A stretch of DNA of 64,000 bases, from contig CACYCZ010000091.1 in the NCBI GenBank assembly GCA_902773055.1, forward strand, positions 24,125-88,124, given 5' to 3'. This document shows positions 35,697-44,178 of this stretch, in pieces; position 1 is the stretch's first letter; every line of letters starts with the position of its first letter. The notes under the pieces are model-generated. The model saw only the letters and a list, made by a program, of their open reading frames with translations. It was not told where the DNA came from and did no database searches. Source of the DNA: an uncultured Bacteroidales bacterium (GTDB lineage: Bacteria > Bacteroidota > Bacteroidia > Bacteroidales > Bacteroidaceae). Both the position numbers and the translations under genes were made by a program.

Positions 35697-36332
35697 TCAA
35701 TACTGATAGGTAAATGTTTTGTTTTTGCCTATGGTCTTGATGGAAAGGTATATGCTATCCTGCCCTCTGGTAAGAGTGTCAGCGTATGCGCGGAGCGGGA
35801 GGGATACATATGCCGTGGAATTGAATGCCGCAATATCTTGTTTGCTGTCATGGTACAACTGTATGTGGGCGATTTTCTGCCCCATACTGTTGGTCGTGAT
35901 GCTTTTTTCTACAAATCCTATTACATGTTTTTTGTCTTTGTTGGGGATTAACAGTGTGGCATTAATATAGTTGTTTGTCTTCCATACGCTTTGAATGCTG
36001 ACGGGGTCACAGTATATGCTGTCCTCTGCCATTGTGACGGGGCGTGGTGCTATGGCTTGGCTACATTGGGATATGTTGATGTGTTGTTCTTTGCGGGTGT
36101 ATATGGCAACAAATCGGTAAGTGGTGTCATTTTTCAGTCCTTTGACGGGATTGTCTATAGTCAGCAATTCACCTTCGTCATTGATTGCTTGTACTGCAGC
36201 GCCTGTAGCGTCAGTCACGAAATCCATAAGATCCATTTGGTAGTTGTCTGCCCATGAATTGTTATCGTCCTCGCATGAGCATAGAATACAGAGGGCCAAT
36301 AGGCCGGCGAACAAAGTGTGGTATGGTTTCAT
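35697..36332 (-). CDS. NigD-like lipoprotein (tentative)
   Basis: A 211-residue protein with a lipoprotein signal: a hydrophobic stretch ending LCSCEDDN, where Cys19 would be lipidated and the following acidic residues favour surface or outer-membrane retention. Mature beta-strand-rich sequence follows. Overall size and layout resemble the NigD-like lipoproteins of Bacteroidales, but I see no motif that proves it. It lies 5 bases downstream of the acyltransferase gene, so it is likely the last gene of the PASTA-rluD-ddl-acyltransferase cluster. Confidence 0.65.
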   Translation of the reverse strand: MKPYHTLFAGLLALCILCSCEDDNNSWADNYQMDLMDFVTDATGAAVQAINDEGELLTIDNPVKGLKNDTTYRFVAIYTRKEQHINISQCSQAIAPRPVTMAEDSIYCDPVSIQSVWKTNNYINATLLIPNKDKKHVIGFVEKSITTNSMGQKIAHIQLYHDSKQDIAAFNSTAYVSLPLRAYADTLTRGQDSIYLSIKTIGKNKTFTYQY

Positions 36333-36337
36333 GTTGT

Positions 36338-37492
36338 TTATTGCTCCTTGGCTTTTAAGTGGTTATAGAGTGGATTGGCATACATTTCCAGCATTTTCTG
36401 CTTGAGGAAAGTGTAATCGGGTTGTGGCAGGGTTATTCTGTTCAACTGTGTCTGCAGATATTGGCAGAAGCGTTCTTTTTCTTCGGTTGAATAGAGGTTC
36501 TTGAAGTTGTCTTCGCCTTTCAGCATGTCTGCGGCGATGTAGTTGTTGGCATATATCCTGTAATTGCTATGGATAATGTGGTCAATGCGGTGTGCGATGC
36601 GGGTGAAAAACTCATTTTTCGGCGTGTCGTCGGGTATACATTCCAGCCACTTGTTGAGGCTTTCACCGGCTTGATAATGAATGTGGCCCTTGTAACCGAA
36701 CATGCCGGTTTTCATACTGAAGATGTCATCGTCGCGTGTCTTCTTGTAGTCTGGGGTGTCACGTTTAAGCTGAAATTCTTGAGCTTTGAGGAAGTCGCAA
36801 GGGTCAAATTCATAGGAAATGGCCAATGGTACAATGTTCAGTTCCATGATAGACTCTTTGGGGTTGCCTGTTCCTCCCATGCTCAGCATTTTTATGATGG
36901 ACTCCTGTGTCATGTCGTTGGAGTCTTTGGCGCGTCCTTCGCGTTGGGCGATCCAGACATTGTCATGTTTCTGTGTAATGACGTAGTGAATGTATTGGCT
37001 GAGTTCCTTGCTGCTGACCAGCTGTTCGCGCAGGCCGAGTGCCCGTTTTACAATGATGCCTTTGTTGAGGCGTACAAGTTTCTTAATCCAGGGTACAATC
37101 AGAAGGTTGTCGCCTGTGCATAGTTCGGCAGTCTTGCTGAATCCGTTGTCTACCATCATCTCGCTGAGCAGGGCGGCATCCAGCACGATGTCGCGATGGT
37201 TGGAAATAAAGATGAAGTTTTCGTTCCTGTCAAGACTGTCGGCCTGCATGTCAATGCCCTCTGACAGTTTGGCGAGGAGGTTCTTCAGGAAGGAGTAGAC
37301 AAAGGTCTTCTGTATTTCCAGCAGGCTTTTGCATTGTTTTGCCTTTGCTATGATAGCTTCAAACGGAATGTCGGGCAGAGCCTGAGTAATGGCGTCTTTA
37401 AACAAAGGGTCATTTGCCAGTTCGTTGACGACTGAGGGGATTTCCTCAGGGTTGTAGGGACGTATGTCATCAAATTCAGCAGGTGTAGTCAT
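36338..37492 (-). CDS. Glycerolipid acyltransferase (PlsC/PlsB-like)
   Basis: A 384-residue protein from the ATG at 37492. An upstream in-frame codon at 37528 overlaps the -7 promoter element and is rejected. The acyltransferase motif NHRDIVLD (H-x4-D) is near residue 95, followed by the glycerolipid-binding RLNKGIIVKR segment and WIAQREGRAKD. These are motifs I-III of glycerophosphate/lysophosphatidate acyltransferases. Bacteroidales have this longer (about 385 residue) type beside ddl. It probably acylates a glycerolipid intermediate at the inner membrane. Confidence 0.85.
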   Translation of the reverse strand: MTTPAEFDDIRPYNPEEIPSVVNELANDPLFKDAITQALPDIPFEAIIAKAKQCKSLLEIQKTFVYSFLKNLLAKLSEGIDMQADSLDRNENFIFISNHRDIVLDAALLSEMMVDNGFSKTAELCTGDNLLIVPWIKKLVRLNKGIIVKRALGLREQLVSSKELSQYIHYVITQKHDNVWIAQREGRAKDSNDMTQESIIKMLSMGGTGNPKESIMELNIVPLAISYEFDPCDFLKAQEFQLKRDTPDYKKTRDDDIFSMKTGMFGYKGHIHYQAGESLNKWLECIPDDTPKNEFFTRIAHRIDHIIHSNYRIYANNYIAADMLKGEDNFKNLYSTEEKERFCQYLQTQLNRITLPQPDYTFLKQKMLEMYANPLYNHLKAKEQ

Positions 37493-37525
37493 AGTGATTC
37501 TGCAATTGAATTTTGTTTCTGGATA

Positions 37526-37533
37526 CAAAGTTA
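37526..37533 (-). promoter_or_regulatory. Putative -7 element of acyltransferase gene
   Basis: TAACTTTG on the minus strand lies 33 bases before the ATG at 37492. It abuts the ddl stop codon, so the acyltransferase can be transcribed apart from the upstream cluster. Confidence 0.5.
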
Positions 37534-37534
37534 A

Positions 37535-38524
37535 TCAAAATTTGTTCTCAATGATACTGCTCAGGACATTTCCGATGTTTAGTCCTGCGGCGCGTATCTG
37601 CTGTGGAATGAAACTTGTTGCTGTCATTCCGGGTGTGGTGTTGATTTCCAACAGGTTGATATCTTCTTCCCCATCTGTGCCTGTCAGGATGTAGTCAATG
37701 CGAATAATGCCTTCACAGCCCAGTATGTCGTATATTTCCGATGTGAGCCTACTTACTCTGGAGGCAGTCTGCGGGCTGATTCTGGCTGGTGTGATTTCTT
37801 CTACGGCCCCATTGTATTTGGCGTCGTAGTCAAAGAATTCGTTCTTGCTGACTACTTCGGTAATGGGGAATACCCGGCTTTCTGTCCTGGTCTTATAGCA
37901 GCCGCATGTTATCTCCCTGCCGTTGATGAAACTTTCAATCATTACTTGACAGTCCTCTTTCATGGCCTTGGCTATGGCTGGGCGCAATTCTTCTGGCTTG
38001 TTGACCTTGGAAACGCCGAAACTGCTGCCGTCGTTGCTGGGTTTGATGAAACAGGGCAGGCCGATACGTTCTATAATATCCTCATCGGTCCATTCATTCT
38101 CTTTTCCGTGGCGTATCAGGATGCTGTCGGCTATGCGCACGTTGAATGCCTTAAGAAACTGGTTGAGAAAATACTTGTTGAAGGTGAGCGACTCTACCAG
38201 TACGCTGCTGGTGGAATAGGGCATGTGTATCAGGTCAAAGTAGCCTTGTATGATGCCGTTTTCGCCTGGTGCGCCGTGTATGGTGATGTAGGCAAAGTCG
38301 GGGCGGATGGTCCTGCCGTCTTTTTCAAAGGTAAAGTCAGCCTTGTTGACGGGAATCATGCTGCCGTCGGTCATGTTGACGGTCCATGCCTGTCCTTTTA
38401 TTTCGATGATGTAACATTCGTAAAGGTCTTTGTCCATGAAAGAATAGATGCCTTGTGCGCTGCGTAATGACACGTCGTGCTCAGAAGAGTCGCCTCCGGC
38501 TACGATTGCAATAATTCGTTTCAT
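37535..38524 (-). CDS. ddl: D-alanine--D-alanine ligase
   Basis: A 329-residue ATP-grasp enzyme. It has the N-terminal GGDSSEHDVSLRS, the substrate/omega-loop region HGAPGENGIIQGYFD, the ATP-binding CFIKPSNDGSSFGVSKV and the metal site LLEINTTPGMTATSFIP. It makes the D-Ala-D-Ala dipeptide for peptidoglycan. The catalytic Tyr/Ser positions appear normal (Tyr in SRVFPITEVV downstream). It clusters with rluD-like and PASTA genes, a common Bacteroidales arrangement. Confidence 0.96.
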   Translation of the reverse strand: MKRIIAIVAGGDSSEHDVSLRSAQGIYSFMDKDLYECYIIEIKGQAWTVNMTDGSMIPVNKADFTFEKDGRTIRPDFAYITIHGAPGENGIIQGYFDLIHMPYSTSSVLVESLTFNKYFLNQFLKAFNVRIADSILIRHGKENEWTDEDIIERIGLPCFIKPSNDGSSFGVSKVNKPEELRPAIAKAMKEDCQVMIESFINGREITCGCYKTRTESRVFPITEVVSKNEFFDYDAKYNGAVEEITPARISPQTASRVSRLTSEIYDILGCEGIIRIDYILTGTDGEEDINLLEINTTPGMTATSFIPQQIRAAGLNIGNVLSSIIENKF

Positions 38525-38558
38525 TGTCGTTGTGTTCTGTTATGGTTATAATTTATAG

Positions 38559-39611
38559 TTATTCCTGATGGCTGTATTCTTCCCACAGGTCTACGAGCTG
38601 TTGCATATCCTGTGGCAAGGGTGAGGTGAAATCCATCCATTTGTCGGTGTGCGGATGGGTGAATCCCAGTGTGCGGGCATGCAGGGCCTGTCGTGGGCAG
38701 GTGTCGAAGCATTTGCGGATAAAGAGCCTGTAGCTGTTGTCTGTAGTCCCCCTCAGGATCTGTTCTCCGCCGTAGCGTTCATCGTTAAACAGCGGATGGC
38801 CTATGGATGCCATGTGTGCGCGTATTTGGTGGGTCCGTCCTGTTTCAAGACGGCATTCTACCAAGGTGGTGTGCCGGTAGCGCCTCATGATGCTCCAATG
38901 GGTGACGGCAGGTTTGCCTGTTTCACTGTCAGGGGGAAATACGGCCATGCGGAGCCTGTTTCTGGGGTCCCGGCCTATGTTGCCCTCGATGCGTCCTTCG
39001 TTTTTCCCGGGGTCGCCCCAGATGAGTGCGTTGTAGCGGCGCGATGTGGTCTTGTTGAAGAACTGCAGTCCGAGCCTGGTCTTGGCATTGGCTGTCTTGG
39101 CAATGACCAGCAGGCCTGATGTGTCCTTGTCTATCCTGTGCACAAGGCCAACTTCGGGGTTGTTGATGTTGAAGTCGGGGTCGTCTTTCAGATGCCATGC
39201 TATGGCATTGACCAGTGTGCCGCTGAAATTGCCGCAGCCCGGATGGACCACCATGCCAGCTGCCTTGTTGACAATGAGCAGCTCGCTGTCTTCGTAGACG
39301 ATGTCGAGTGGAATGTCTTCGGCTTCTATCGTGGTGTCAAAGGGAGGGTGATCCAGCCATACGGTGACGGTGTCCAGAGGCTTGACTTTGTAGTTGCTCT
39401 TCACCTGCCTGTCGTTTACGCGGATGAATCCGGCATCGGCGGCCTTTTGTATCCTGTTGCGTGAGGTGTCGGCAAGGTGCAGGTACAGGAACTTGTCTAC
39501 GCGGAGTGGTGACTGGCCTTTGTCGGCCTGGACTCTGATGTGCTCGTAGAGCAGGTTCTCTTCGTCGTCTTGGGAACCTGGTATCAAGATGTCTTCGCTG
39601 TCTGAATTCAT
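38559..39611 (-). CDS. RluA-family 23S rRNA pseudouridine synthase (RluD-like)
   Basis: A 350-residue protein. An S4 RNA-binding domain (about residues 35-85, RVDKFLYLHLADTSRNRIQK) precedes the catalytic domain with GLVHRIDKDTSGLLVIAKT (catalytic Asp in HRIDKDTSG) and RTHQIRAHMASIGHPLFND. The S4-plus-catalytic layout is the RluD type, which modifies helix 69 of 23S rRNA. It begins 9 bases after the PASTA gene and lies 34 bases upstream of ddl. Confidence 0.93.
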   Translation of the reverse strand: MNSDSEDILIPGSQDDEENLLYEHIRVQADKGQSPLRVDKFLYLHLADTSRNRIQKAADAGFIRVNDRQVKSNYKVKPLDTVTVWLDHPPFDTTIEAEDIPLDIVYEDSELLIVNKAAGMVVHPGCGNFSGTLVNAIAWHLKDDPDFNINNPEVGLVHRIDKDTSGLLVIAKTANAKTRLGLQFFNKTTSRRYNALIWGDPGKNEGRIEGNIGRDPRNRLRMAVFPPDSETGKPAVTHWSIMRRYRHTTLVECRLETGRTHQIRAHMASIGHPLFNDERYGGEQILRGTTDNSYRLFIRKCFDTCPRQALHARTLGFTHPHTDKWMDFTSPLPQDMQQLVDLWEEYSHQE

Positions 39612-39620
39612 GGCTTGGGT

Positions 39621-40265
39621 TTATAGTGGCTCGACGTCAGACCCATCATAGTTGTCAATCATGATGCTGTCGATTGTTTCCTCGGTATCGTTATAGTCTA
39701 CGTCGCTGTCAAAGTATGTACCGTCGCCTACGACCAGTGTCACCCTTGAGTCGGGTGTGATGCGTTCGCCTGCACTGACATTCCTCCCGTTTACCTTGAC
39801 GGCATAGACCCAGTCTTTTTCTCCGTTGATATATTCCTGTGATGCCAGTTTTAGTCCCAGGACGGTGAGTTTCATCGTTGCTTCTCTGACCGAACAGTTG
39901 TCTGCAATGTCGGGCAGGGCTATCATGGGTGGCTGGGAGGCATTGACAGTGAGGTGTATGATGCGTCCCTTCTTGACGTGGCTCCCTGGAGCCAGCGACT
40001 GGCTGTAGATGGTGTTGGGTATCTGATGCTTCACATATACGGAGTCATCCAGAGTGGCAGTGAGACCTATGGCTTCAAGTTTGTTCACAGCCTGTGCAAC
40101 GGTAAGGCCTTTGAGGTCGGGGACGTCAATCTCTTCACCGTGGAGGGTATACCAGCGCAGTCCTATCGTGGAGCCAACTAATATGATGACAAAGATAATT
40201 CCCATAAGCAGCAGGTTGATAATAAACCTTCTGACAAGGGGTGATGTGTTCTTTTTCTCGGCCAT
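39621..40265 (-). CDS. PASTA-domain membrane protein
   Basis: A 214-residue protein from the ATG at 40265; a TTG codon 12 bases upstream is the less likely start. One membrane segment (about residues 12-35) is followed by three PASTA-like repeats. Each has the form VPDLKGLTVAQAVNKLEAIG, then a turn and GSHVKKGRIIHLTVN. In other phyla PASTA repeats sense muropeptides on Ser/Thr kinases or penicillin-binding proteins; here no kinase domain is fused. Location next to ddl suits a cell-wall role (inference). The acidic C-terminus follows the last repeat. Confidence 0.9.
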   Translation of the reverse strand: MAEKKNTSPLVRRFIINLLLMGIIFVIILVGSTIGLRWYTLHGEEIDVPDLKGLTVAQAVNKLEAIGLTATLDDSVYVKHQIPNTIYSQSLAPGSHVKKGRIIHLTVNASQPPMIALPDIADNCSVREATMKLTVLGLKLASQEYINGEKDWVYAVKVNGRNVSAGERITPDSRVTLVVGDGTYFDSDVDYNDTEETIDSIMIDNYDGSDVEPL

Positions 40266-40353
40266 TTTTTCGCGCAACTTGTCAAGTTACTACAAAAGTA
40301 GTGAAGTTAAGCCAATCTGCCAAACCTTCCGGGTGTTTTTCTTGTCTGAAAAA

Positions 40354-40396
40354 AGCAAAGAAGTAAGACTTGCTTGAAAAGACTTACTTCTTTGCT
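40354..40396 (-). terminator. Intrinsic terminator of rpmH
   Basis: A perfect 14-bp stem (AGCAAAGAAGTAAG at 40354-40367 with 40383-40396) lies downstream of rpmH on the minus strand and is followed by T-rich sequence. Confidence 0.75.
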
Positions 40397-40430
40397 ATGA
40401 TAAGGTGATGACACCAAACGAGTGTCAGAA

Positions 40431-40586
40431 TTACTTGCCGTGGTTCTCGTCACTGACGCTCAGCTTCTTGCGACCTTTTGCGCGACGTGCGGCAAGCACC
40501 TTGCGACCGCCAACAGTCTGCATGCGCTGGCGAAATCCATGCTTGTTATTTCTTTTTCTGTTGTGAGGTTGAAATGTTCTCTTCAT
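40431..40586 (-). CDS. rpmH: 50S ribosomal protein L34
   Basis: A 51-residue, Arg/Lys-rich protein. It starts [20 protein letters not shown] and continues [20 protein letters not shown], the L34 signature. The C-terminus has a short extension ([11 protein letters not shown]), as in other Bacteroidetes. It has its own promoter and terminator. No dnaA/rnpA gene lies beside it, so this is not the conventional origin-proximal rpmH locus. Confidence 0.97.
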   Translation of the reverse strand: MKRTFQPHNRKRNNKHGFRQRMQTVGGRKVLAARRAKGRKKLSVSDENHGK

Positions 40587-40624
40587 ACTATATTTGTTTT
40601 ATTATTTTCGTGTTTTTTGGCGTG

Positions 40625-40654
40625 CAAAGTTACTATATTTTTTTGAATTGACAA
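40625..40654 (-). promoter_or_regulatory. Promoter of rpmH
   Basis: TAACTTTG (40625-40632, minus strand) with TTG (40652-40654) 19 bases upstream is a close match to the Bacteroidetes -33/-7 consensus. The ATG is 38 bases downstream. Confidence 0.75.
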
Positions 40655-41302
40655 GAAAAATCTTTTCTTTTTTGGAAATCTTTCAAACAAACCTTTCTGT
40701 TGCTGCTTCTTTTCTCAGAAGTTCTGGGAAAGACATACGTTTTCCAGCCCTTTTTCCCGGTGCTGTCTTCAACCCTGTTTTTTCGTGCGTACGCAATACG
40801 TTTAAAATAATATGGTATGGGATTTCCTTGTGCTTGCTGAGCCATGGCCGTTCCAGGGGCAGTCGTTGTTGTATGTCCCGCTATGGTAATGATTTTTTGC
40901 CCCGGCATATTTTATGTTTCCCGATGCTGAACATACGTTCACCGATGCGAAACATATGTTCAGCGATGCGGAATATACATTCTCCGTCGGTGAACATAAA
41001 TTCTCAGGAAGAAGAAGCACGCCTAAGTGGGGCATGGGTAAGATCTTTCTCTCCCTTCAACGGCCCTCCACGGGCATTCCAGCTGAGATTCTGACAAATA
41101 CTCTTATATAAGTTGCTTGTCATAGAAAATTGCAATTCATTTGAAAATATATTTATATTGCGCCCAAATACGTTTTAATATGCAGGTGTGTCAGACCATC
41201 CAGGGAAGGGCATAGTCGGTATCCGTAGCGGCAGGAAGGTTACAGCGGAAAGGGAAAGACTGCAGGGCTGTCGCAGGTATCGGATGTTTTTTTTGCGCGT
41301 AA
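40655..41302. other. Gene-poor intergenic region with 21-bp array
   Basis: About 650 bases between the divergent rpmH and efp promoters. I find no gene with recognisable protein sequence. The only structured element is the array at 40916-40999. Confidence 0.6.
40916..40999 (+). repeat. Four-unit 21-bp dyad array, copy 3
   Basis: Units start at 40916, 40937, 40958 and 40979, following the same unit order as copies 1 and 2. It is preceded by CGGCATATTTTAT, closely like the flank of copy 2 (CCGATATATTTTAT), and followed by ATTCTCAGGAAG. It lies between the divergent rpmH and efp promoters. Confidence 0.9.
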
Positions 41303-41335
41303 TTGTGCGTAAATAGAAGATTTTGTGTATTTTTG
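41303..41335 (+). promoter_or_regulatory. Promoter of efp
   Basis: TTG (41303-41305) and TATTTTTG (41328-41335) are separated by 22 bases. The ATG at 41370 is 34 bases downstream. An ORF start at 41325 overlaps the -7 element and is rejected. Confidence 0.6.
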
Positions 41336-41369
41336 CAGTCAAAATTTAAAAACAGATAAATTAGTTGAT

Positions 41370-41936
41370 ATGATAAAATCACAAGACATTAAAATCGGAA
41401 CATGCATCCGTCTGGACGGTAAGCTGTTTTTCTGTATTGATTTTCTCCATGTAAAGCCGGGTAAGGGCAACACTTTCATGCGTACAAAGTTGAAGTCGGT
41501 TGTTGACGGCCGTGTGCTGGACCGTCGTTTCAATATCGGTGAAGTATTGGAAGATGTGCGTGTTGAACGCCGCTCTTTCCAGTTCTCCTATGCAGAAGGT
41601 GACATGATGCACCTGCTCAACCAAGAGACATGGGATGATGTAGCTATCAGCAAGGACATGATTACAGGTGTGGACTTTATGAAAGAAGGTGATGTGCTGG
41701 AAGTGGTAAAGGATGCCTCTACCGATACTATCCTTTTTGCAGAAATGCCAGTCAAGACTATCCTTAAGGTGGTTTATACAGAGCCAGGGCTGAAAGGCGA
41801 TACTGCAACCAATACATTGAAGCCGGCTAAGGTGGAAACAGGCGTGGAAGTCAAAGTGCCCCTGTTTATCAACGAGGGCGAACTCATTGAGGTTGATACG
41901 CGCGACGGCTCCTATGTGAACCGCGTAAAAGCCTGA
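41370..41936 (+). CDS. efp: Elongation factor P
   Basis: A 188-residue protein, the standard EF-P length. The N-terminal KOW-like domain has the modification loop VKPGKGNTFMRTK; the Lys in PGKG corresponds to the modified Lys34 of E. coli EF-P, though the modification enzyme is not seen here. The remaining two OB-fold domains are intact (ETWDDVAISKD; GEVKVPLFINEGE-like C-terminal half, ending YVNRVKA). EF-P relieves ribosome stalling at polyproline. It is monocistronic, with a terminator at 42070. Confidence 0.96.
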   Translation: MIKSQDIKIGTCIRLDGKLFFCIDFLHVKPGKGNTFMRTKLKSVVDGRVLDRRFNIGEVLEDVRVERRSFQFSYAEGDMMHLLNQETWDDVAISKDMITGVDFMKEGDVLEVVKDASTDTILFAEMPVKTILKVVYTEPGLKGDTATNTLKPAKVETGVEVKVPLFINEGELIEVDTRDGSYVNRVKA

Positions 41937-42069
41937 TTGACGTTGTCGGTGTAAGAAAAAAGGAAGGCAACCTCTCGGTGCAGGGGCGATGTGCTCACCG
42001 CTTACGGATTTTTATGTTTGAGAATATATGGTGGAGCGTCCTCTTGCCGAAGGCCGTCATTCAAAAATA

Positions 42070-42101
42070 AAGGGAATAGCATACAGTATTCCCTTTTTTC
42101 T
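42070..42101 (+). terminator. Intrinsic terminator of efp
   Basis: A 9-bp stem (AAGGGAATA at 42070-42078 with 42087-42095) is followed by a T-rich run. It sits 133 bases past the efp stop and directly before the next promoter. Confidence 0.8.
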
Positions 42102-42104
42102 TTT

Positions 42105-42112
42105 TATATTTG
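42105..42112 (+). promoter_or_regulatory. Putative -7 element of glycosyltransferase operon
   Basis: TATATTTG lies only 7 bases before the ATG at 42120. The transcript would start at, or a base or two from, the start codon, suggesting an almost leaderless message. Confidence 0.5.
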
Positions 42113-42119
42113 CAGAGTT

Positions 42120-43109
42120 ATGAAGTACTCAATAATAATCCCGGTATATAATCGTCCTGACGAGGTTGACGAATTGCTTGACGGGCTGAAGAGGCAGACA
42201 AGCAAGGACTTTGAAGTGATCATCGTCGAGGATGGTTCTAAAGTACCCTGCAAGGATGTTGTCAGCAAATATGCCGATGTAATGGATATCCATTACTTAT
42301 GGAAGGAAAACGGAGGTCCTGCGGCAGCGCGCAATATGGGTGTAGAAGCCTGTAAGGGCGAATATGTGCTGATTCTGGATTCCGACTGTGTCATTCCCGA
42401 AAACTATATTGCTGAAGTGGAGAAGGAGTTGGCAGCAGATTCCTGTGATGCTTTCGGCGGTCCGGACAAGGCTAATGCGGCATTTACCCCGTTGCAGAAG
42501 GCTATCAACTACACGATGACAAGTTTCTTTACAACCGGAGGTATACGGGGCGGTAAGAAGAAATTGGACAAATTCTATCCGCGCAGTTTCAATATGGGTA
42601 TGAAGACATCTGTATACAAGGCTCTCGGAGGGTTTTCCGATATGCGTTTCGGGGAAGATATAGATCTGAGCTACAGGGTTTTTGAGAATGGCTATACCTG
42701 TCGCTTGTTTCCCGAGGCATGGGTGTGGCATAAGCGGCGCACCGATTTCCGCAAATTCTTCCGTCAGGTTGTCAATTCAGGCATAGCCAGGATAAACCTT
42801 ACCAAACGGCATCCCGGCACACTGAAGATTGTCCATGTCCTGCCAGCTGTGTTCACATTGGGAGTCGTGGTGCTTCTGATGGCAGGAATAGTATGGAAAT
42901 ATGCCCTGGTTCCCTTACTGTTGTATGCACTCCTGATATGTTCCGGAGCAACGTATCAGGAAAAAAGTCTCAAGGTGGGATTACTGGCCGTTCCTGCGGC
43001 GTTTGTCCAGCTTGGCGGTTATGGCCTGGGATTCCTGTGGGCTTGGTGGCAACGCTGTGTGCTGGGAAAGGGAGAGTTTGGTGCTTTCAAGAAAAACTTC
43101 TATAAATAG
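42120..43109 (+). CDS. Membrane-anchored GT2 glycosyltransferase
   Basis: A 329-residue protein from the ATG at 42120; a start much further upstream would include the terminator and promoter and is rejected. A GT-A fold begins SIIIPVYNRPDEVDELL, followed by IVEDGSK, GPAAARNMGVE and ILDSDC (the metal-binding D-x-D equivalent). Two C-terminal membrane segments (about residues 245-305) suggest inner-membrane anchoring. The acceptor is unknown; such enzymes act on lipid-linked or surface glycans. It is the first gene of a run with radC, sufT-like and lpxH. Confidence 0.9.
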   Translation: MKYSIIIPVYNRPDEVDELLDGLKRQTSKDFEVIIVEDGSKVPCKDVVSKYADVMDIHYLWKENGGPAAARNMGVEACKGEYVLILDSDCVIPENYIAEVEKELAADSCDAFGGPDKANAAFTPLQKAINYTMTSFFTTGGIRGGKKKLDKFYPRSFNMGMKTSVYKALGGFSDMRFGEDIDLSYRVFENGYTCRLFPEAWVWHKRRTDFRKFFRQVVNSGIARINLTKRHPGTLKIVHVLPAVFTLGVVVLLMAGIVWKYALVPLLLYALLICSGATYQEKSLKVGLLAVPAAFVQLGGYGLGFLWAWWQRCVLGKGEFGAFKKNFYK

Positions 43110-43117
43110 AAAACATT

Positions 43118-43825
43118 ATGGCAGATAATGCCGGTAAAATAAAAAGACACAAATCTATACAGGATTGGAGCGCAGAAACACGCCCGCGTGAAAAGGCCAT
43201 GAGACTGGGAACGACGGCACTTACCGATGCCGAACTCTTGGCCATACTGATAGGTAGCGGAAGCCCGGAAGAAGATGCTGTATCACTGATGCAGAGAATA
43301 TTGGATGAACAGGATAACAACCTTGACCTGTTTTGCAGACTGGGATACGAAGACTTGATTCAATATAAGGGCATCGGGCCGGCTAAGGCTATTACCATTT
43401 TGGCAGCGACAGAATTGGCTACACGCCGCACATCCGATGACAGCCTGGTCAAGACCTGCGACAATGCCCGTGCGATATATGATATATTGTTCAAGAAAAT
43501 GCGCGACCTGACTACTGAGGTATGTTATGTGGTGGCTATGGACCAACGACTGCATTATCTGGGCGACAAGCAGATAGCTTCAGGAGGATATACCGCCACG
43601 ATAGTGGATCCCAGGGTTGCCTTGCGATATGCGTTGTCTAAAAACGCGGTGGCCATGGCACTTGCCCACAATCACCCATCGGGCACATTGAGACCAAGCA
43701 GGGAAGACGACGGGCTGACAATGAAAGTAAAGCAGGCGTGTGATGCCGTTGGTATAAGATTTGTTGATCACTTGATAGTGACAGGCAAAGGCTATTACAG
43801 CTATAGAGAAAATGATAAATTATAA
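43118..43825 (+). CDS. radC: RadC-family JAB-domain protein
   Basis: A 235-residue protein. The N-terminal part has a helix-hairpin-helix-like segment (IQYKGIGPAKAITI). The C-terminal JAB/MPN domain carries ALAHNHPSGTLRPS and DHLIVTGKGYYS, the zinc-binding H-x-H ... D pattern. Despite its name, a DNA-repair role for RadC is not established. It lies 8 bases after the glycosyltransferase gene. Confidence 0.94.
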   Translation: MADNAGKIKRHKSIQDWSAETRPREKAMRLGTTALTDAELLAILIGSGSPEEDAVSLMQRILDEQDNNLDLFCRLGYEDLIQYKGIGPAKAITILAATELATRRTSDDSLVKTCDNARAIYDILFKKMRDLTTEVCYVVAMDQRLHYLGDKQIASGGYTATIVDPRVALRYALSKNAVAMALAHNHPSGTLRPSREDDGLTMKVKQACDAVGIRFVDHLIVTGKGYYSYRENDKL

Positions 43826-43834
43826 TATATATCC

Positions 43835-44176
43835 ATGAACGAGCAAAAAGACGTAAATCAGGAATATACGGCAACTGTAGAGGACAAGATCGTAGAGGTG
43901 CTGCGTACAGTATATGACCCCGAGATTCCTGTGAATATATATGACTTGGGCTTGATATACAAGATCGATTTCAATGAGAAAACGGGAGTCTTGGATGTTG
44001 ACATGACGCTGACGGCTCCGGGATGCCCGATGGCAGACTATATTGTAGAGGATGTCAGGCAGAAACTGATGGGCATACAGGCAGTGACAGATGCCAATGT
44101 GAATATCGTTTTTGAACCTGCCTGGGACGAATCTATGATGAGTGAACAGGCCAGGGCGGATTTAGGTATGTTGTGA
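43835..44176 (+). CDS. SufT/DUF59 iron-sulfur assembly protein
   Basis: A 113-residue protein with the DUF59 (MIP18-like) core: VYDPEIPVNIYDLGLIY and MTLTAPGCPMADYI, which contains the conserved Cys. It is implicated in iron-sulfur cluster maturation (SufT/PaaD family). It lies 9 bases downstream of radC; its stop overlaps an alternative GTG start of lpxH. Confidence 0.9.
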   Translation: MNEQKDVNQEYTATVEDKIVEVLRTVYDPEIPVNIYDLGLIYKIDFNEKTGVLDVDMTLTAPGCPMADYIVEDVRQKLMGIQAVTDANVNIVFEPAWDESMMSEQARADLGML

Positions 44177-44178
44177 CG

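Noticed and set aside
40431..40586. Replication origin next to rpmH
   Set aside because: No dnaA, rnpA or DnaA-box cluster is visible nearby; in this phylum rpmH is not a reliable origin marker.
40594..41094. 166-codon plus-strand open frame between rpmH and efp
   Set aside because: It overlaps the rpmH promoter on the other strand, crosses the repeat array, and its translation is Cys/Phe/Arg-rich with no family resemblance.
43118..43825. radC as a marker of an integrated island
   Set aside because: The gene sits in a compact chromosomal cluster with sufT-like and lpxH genes; no integrase, att repeats or plasmid genes are present.
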